Shown piece by piece: positions 6,101 to 7,346 of a stretch of DNA of 7,346 nucleotides. Each line of letters starts with the position of its first letter. Position 1 is the stretch's first letter. Source of the DNA: Treponema sp. (GTDB lineage: Bacteria > Spirochaetota > Spirochaetia > Treponematales > Breznakiellaceae); the NCBI GenBank assembly GCA_031268245.1, contig JAIRXN010000238.1:1-7346 (forward strand). The letters are read 5' to 3'. The notes beneath the pieces are model-generated. The model saw only the letters and a list, made by a program, of their open reading frames with translations. It did not search any database and had not been told where the DNA came from. A program made the position numbers and the translations under genes.

Positions 6101-7324
6101 ATGCGGAAATCTGCCGGAAAGCTTTGTATTTTTTTTCTCGCGGCGTCTACCGGTTTTATGGGTCTTGGGTTTACGCTCTTTGCCCAGGATGCCGGGAGAA
6201 TTTCCGTGTCGGGGGTTCTGGATTCCAGTGTGACCATGGGCGCCGGAGCGGGGGACGCATCCCGGTTCTACTATGGGCTTGAAGAATACGCCAATCTCCG
6301 CCTGCAGGCGCGGCTGAGAGACCGGGCGATCTTTTACGGGGCCTTAAACTTCATTGCCGCCTCAGGCTATCCGGCCCAAAACGCTTCCTCCTGGGGACTC
6401 TACCAGGAACAGGAAGGTCTATCGCCCTCATCCTATGTGAGCGGGGAACACTACATTGCGGGGATGGAACTTGAACGGCTCTACTTCCGCGTCAATGGGG
6501 AGAGTCTTGATCTTGACGGCGGCCTCATACGCATCCCCTTCGGCTACGGTCAGGTATGGGGTTCTTCGGACTTCCTCAATCCCAGAAATCCCCTGATCCC
6601 CGACTCCCGGCCCCGCGGAGTACTGGGGGCGGGGCTTGCCTGGTACCCGCAAGACGAGACAAAACTTTTCTTTTTCGGCGCCGTTCCAAAGAATCCTTTT
6701 GCGGCGGACGGTTCGGGAGGCCTGGGAGGGCTTTCCGCGGAACGGCACTGGGAGAAGTTCAGTGTTCAGACCCTCTACGCCGCCGAATCTCCCCGGCCCG
6801 GTTCGGCTCACGGACTCCACCGGGCCGGCCTTTCGGTCAAGGCGGACATGATCCTCGGCTGGGTCTTCGACATGCTTTACACCGCAAACCCCGAAGCCGG
6901 CAGCTCTGCGGACGGCCTTTCCGCTGGGGCAGGCTTTGATTATTCTTTTTATGATGGAAAATTTATTGCTATGGCGGAATACCTCTATAACGGGGCGGCC
7001 TCATCAACCTCGATCAACAGCGGAAATGTCCTGGGATTTTCAAATGAAAACTATTTGTTTACTTCGCTAAGCTATATACTCAATGATTATACAACCCTCA
7101 CGGTTTCTCTGGTTTCGCTCTTCGACGATCTCTCCTTTACCCCAATGCTGAGTGCGGAACACGATCTTTTTCAGGGCCTCACCCTGAGCCTTTCCGCGCA
7201 GATGCCCATGGACAGCGATCTCTTCCGGGGAGACGGGAACAGGGGCGAACTTGGGCCCTTGCCGCCGGGAAGCAGCGCAGGCTCCTATTTTAATCTCGAC
7301 GCCAAGGTCAAACTGCGGTTCTAG
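6101..7324 (+). CDS. Predicted outer-membrane beta-barrel protein
   Basis: This 407-residue protein has a signal peptide at residues 1-28 (Arg/Lys n-region, hydrophobic core, LFA|QD cleavage). The mature chain is made of short amphipathic strands separated by Gly/Ser/Asn/Pro-rich turns, with almost no Cys. It ends in a strand (SYFNLDAKVKLRF) with a terminal Phe, the usual C-terminal insertion signal of outer-membrane barrels. At about 136-165 a strand-loop segment with GGLIRIPFGYGQVW and SSDFLNPRNPL resembles porin-like barrels that carry a 'W...DxxNPxxPL' loop. Some barrels of that kind are encoded beside LolA-like proteins and exporters; this likeness is from memory and is not a family assignment. 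AGGAGG at 6086-6091 lies 9 bases before the ATG. It follows the LolA-like gene by 44 bases and is probably the outer-membrane end of the pathway. Ligand and pore type are unknown. Confidence 0.8.
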   Translation: MRKSAGKLCIFFLAASTGFMGLGFTLFAQDAGRISVSGVLDSSVTMGAGAGDASRFYYGLEEYANLRLQARLRDRAIFYGALNFIAASGYPAQNASSWGLYQEQEGLSPSSYVSGEHYIAGMELERLYFRVNGESLDLDGGLIRIPFGYGQVWGSSDFLNPRNPLIPDSRPRGVLGAGLAWYPQDETKLFFFGAVPKNPFAADGSGGLGGLSAERHWEKFSVQTLYAAESPRPGSAHGLHRAGLSVKADMILGWVFDMLYTANPEAGSSADGLSAGAGFDYSFYDGKFIAMAEYLYNGAASSTSINSGNVLGFSNENYLFTSLSYILNDYTTLTVSLVSLFDDLSFTPMLSAEHDLFQGLTLSLSAQMPMDSDLFRGDGNRGELGPLPPGSSAGSYFNLDAKVKLRF

Positions 7325-7346
7325 CTGATTCGCAGGCTTGGGTTCT

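Overview
This 7.3 kb window reads as one co-directional (+ strand) transcription unit from a diderm (outer-membrane) bacterium. Two secreted proteins carry Sec signal peptides, one of them is a probable outer-membrane beta-barrel ending in Phe, and another is a LolA-fold periplasmic carrier. The moderately GC-rich composition and the gene set would fit a spirochaete such as a Treponema-type organism. That taxonomic guess is an impression from memory, not something the sequence proves.

Layout: bases 1-67 hold an AT-rich promoter with repeated TGTACTA half-sites. They are followed by a short GntR/YtrA-type regulator (68-466) whose start codon lies inside the operator and has no ribosome binding site. 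Next come a slipin/stomatin-like SPFH membrane protein (479-1444), an ABC ATPase of the LolD/MacB class (1441-2124), a 133-base gap filled by an imperfect inverted repeat built on CACGAAC/GTTCGTG words, and two FtsX/LolC/E-type permeases (2258-3991 and 4003-5286). A LolA-like 'outer membrane lipoprotein-sorting' protein (5310-6056) and a predicted outer-membrane beta-barrel protein (6101-7324) close the unit. The last 22 bases show nothing recognisable.

Working model (inference): ATPase plus two permeases form a heteromeric type VII-style ABC machine (LolCDE/MacB superfamily) in the inner membrane. It would hand a lipidic or lipoprotein cargo to the LolA-like carrier, which passes it to the barrel. 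The slipin could organise the inner-membrane complex, and the GntR protein would repress the whole set from its own promoter. The tight gene spacing (two ATGA overlaps and short gaps), shared strand and lack of any clear internal terminator support co-expression. The most distinctive points are the apparently leaderless, operator-embedded start of the regulator, the combination of slipin, Lol-like ABC, LolA-like carrier and barrel in one regulated unit, a large extra periplasmic segment in the first permease, and the MITE-like inverted repeat inserted inside the operon.
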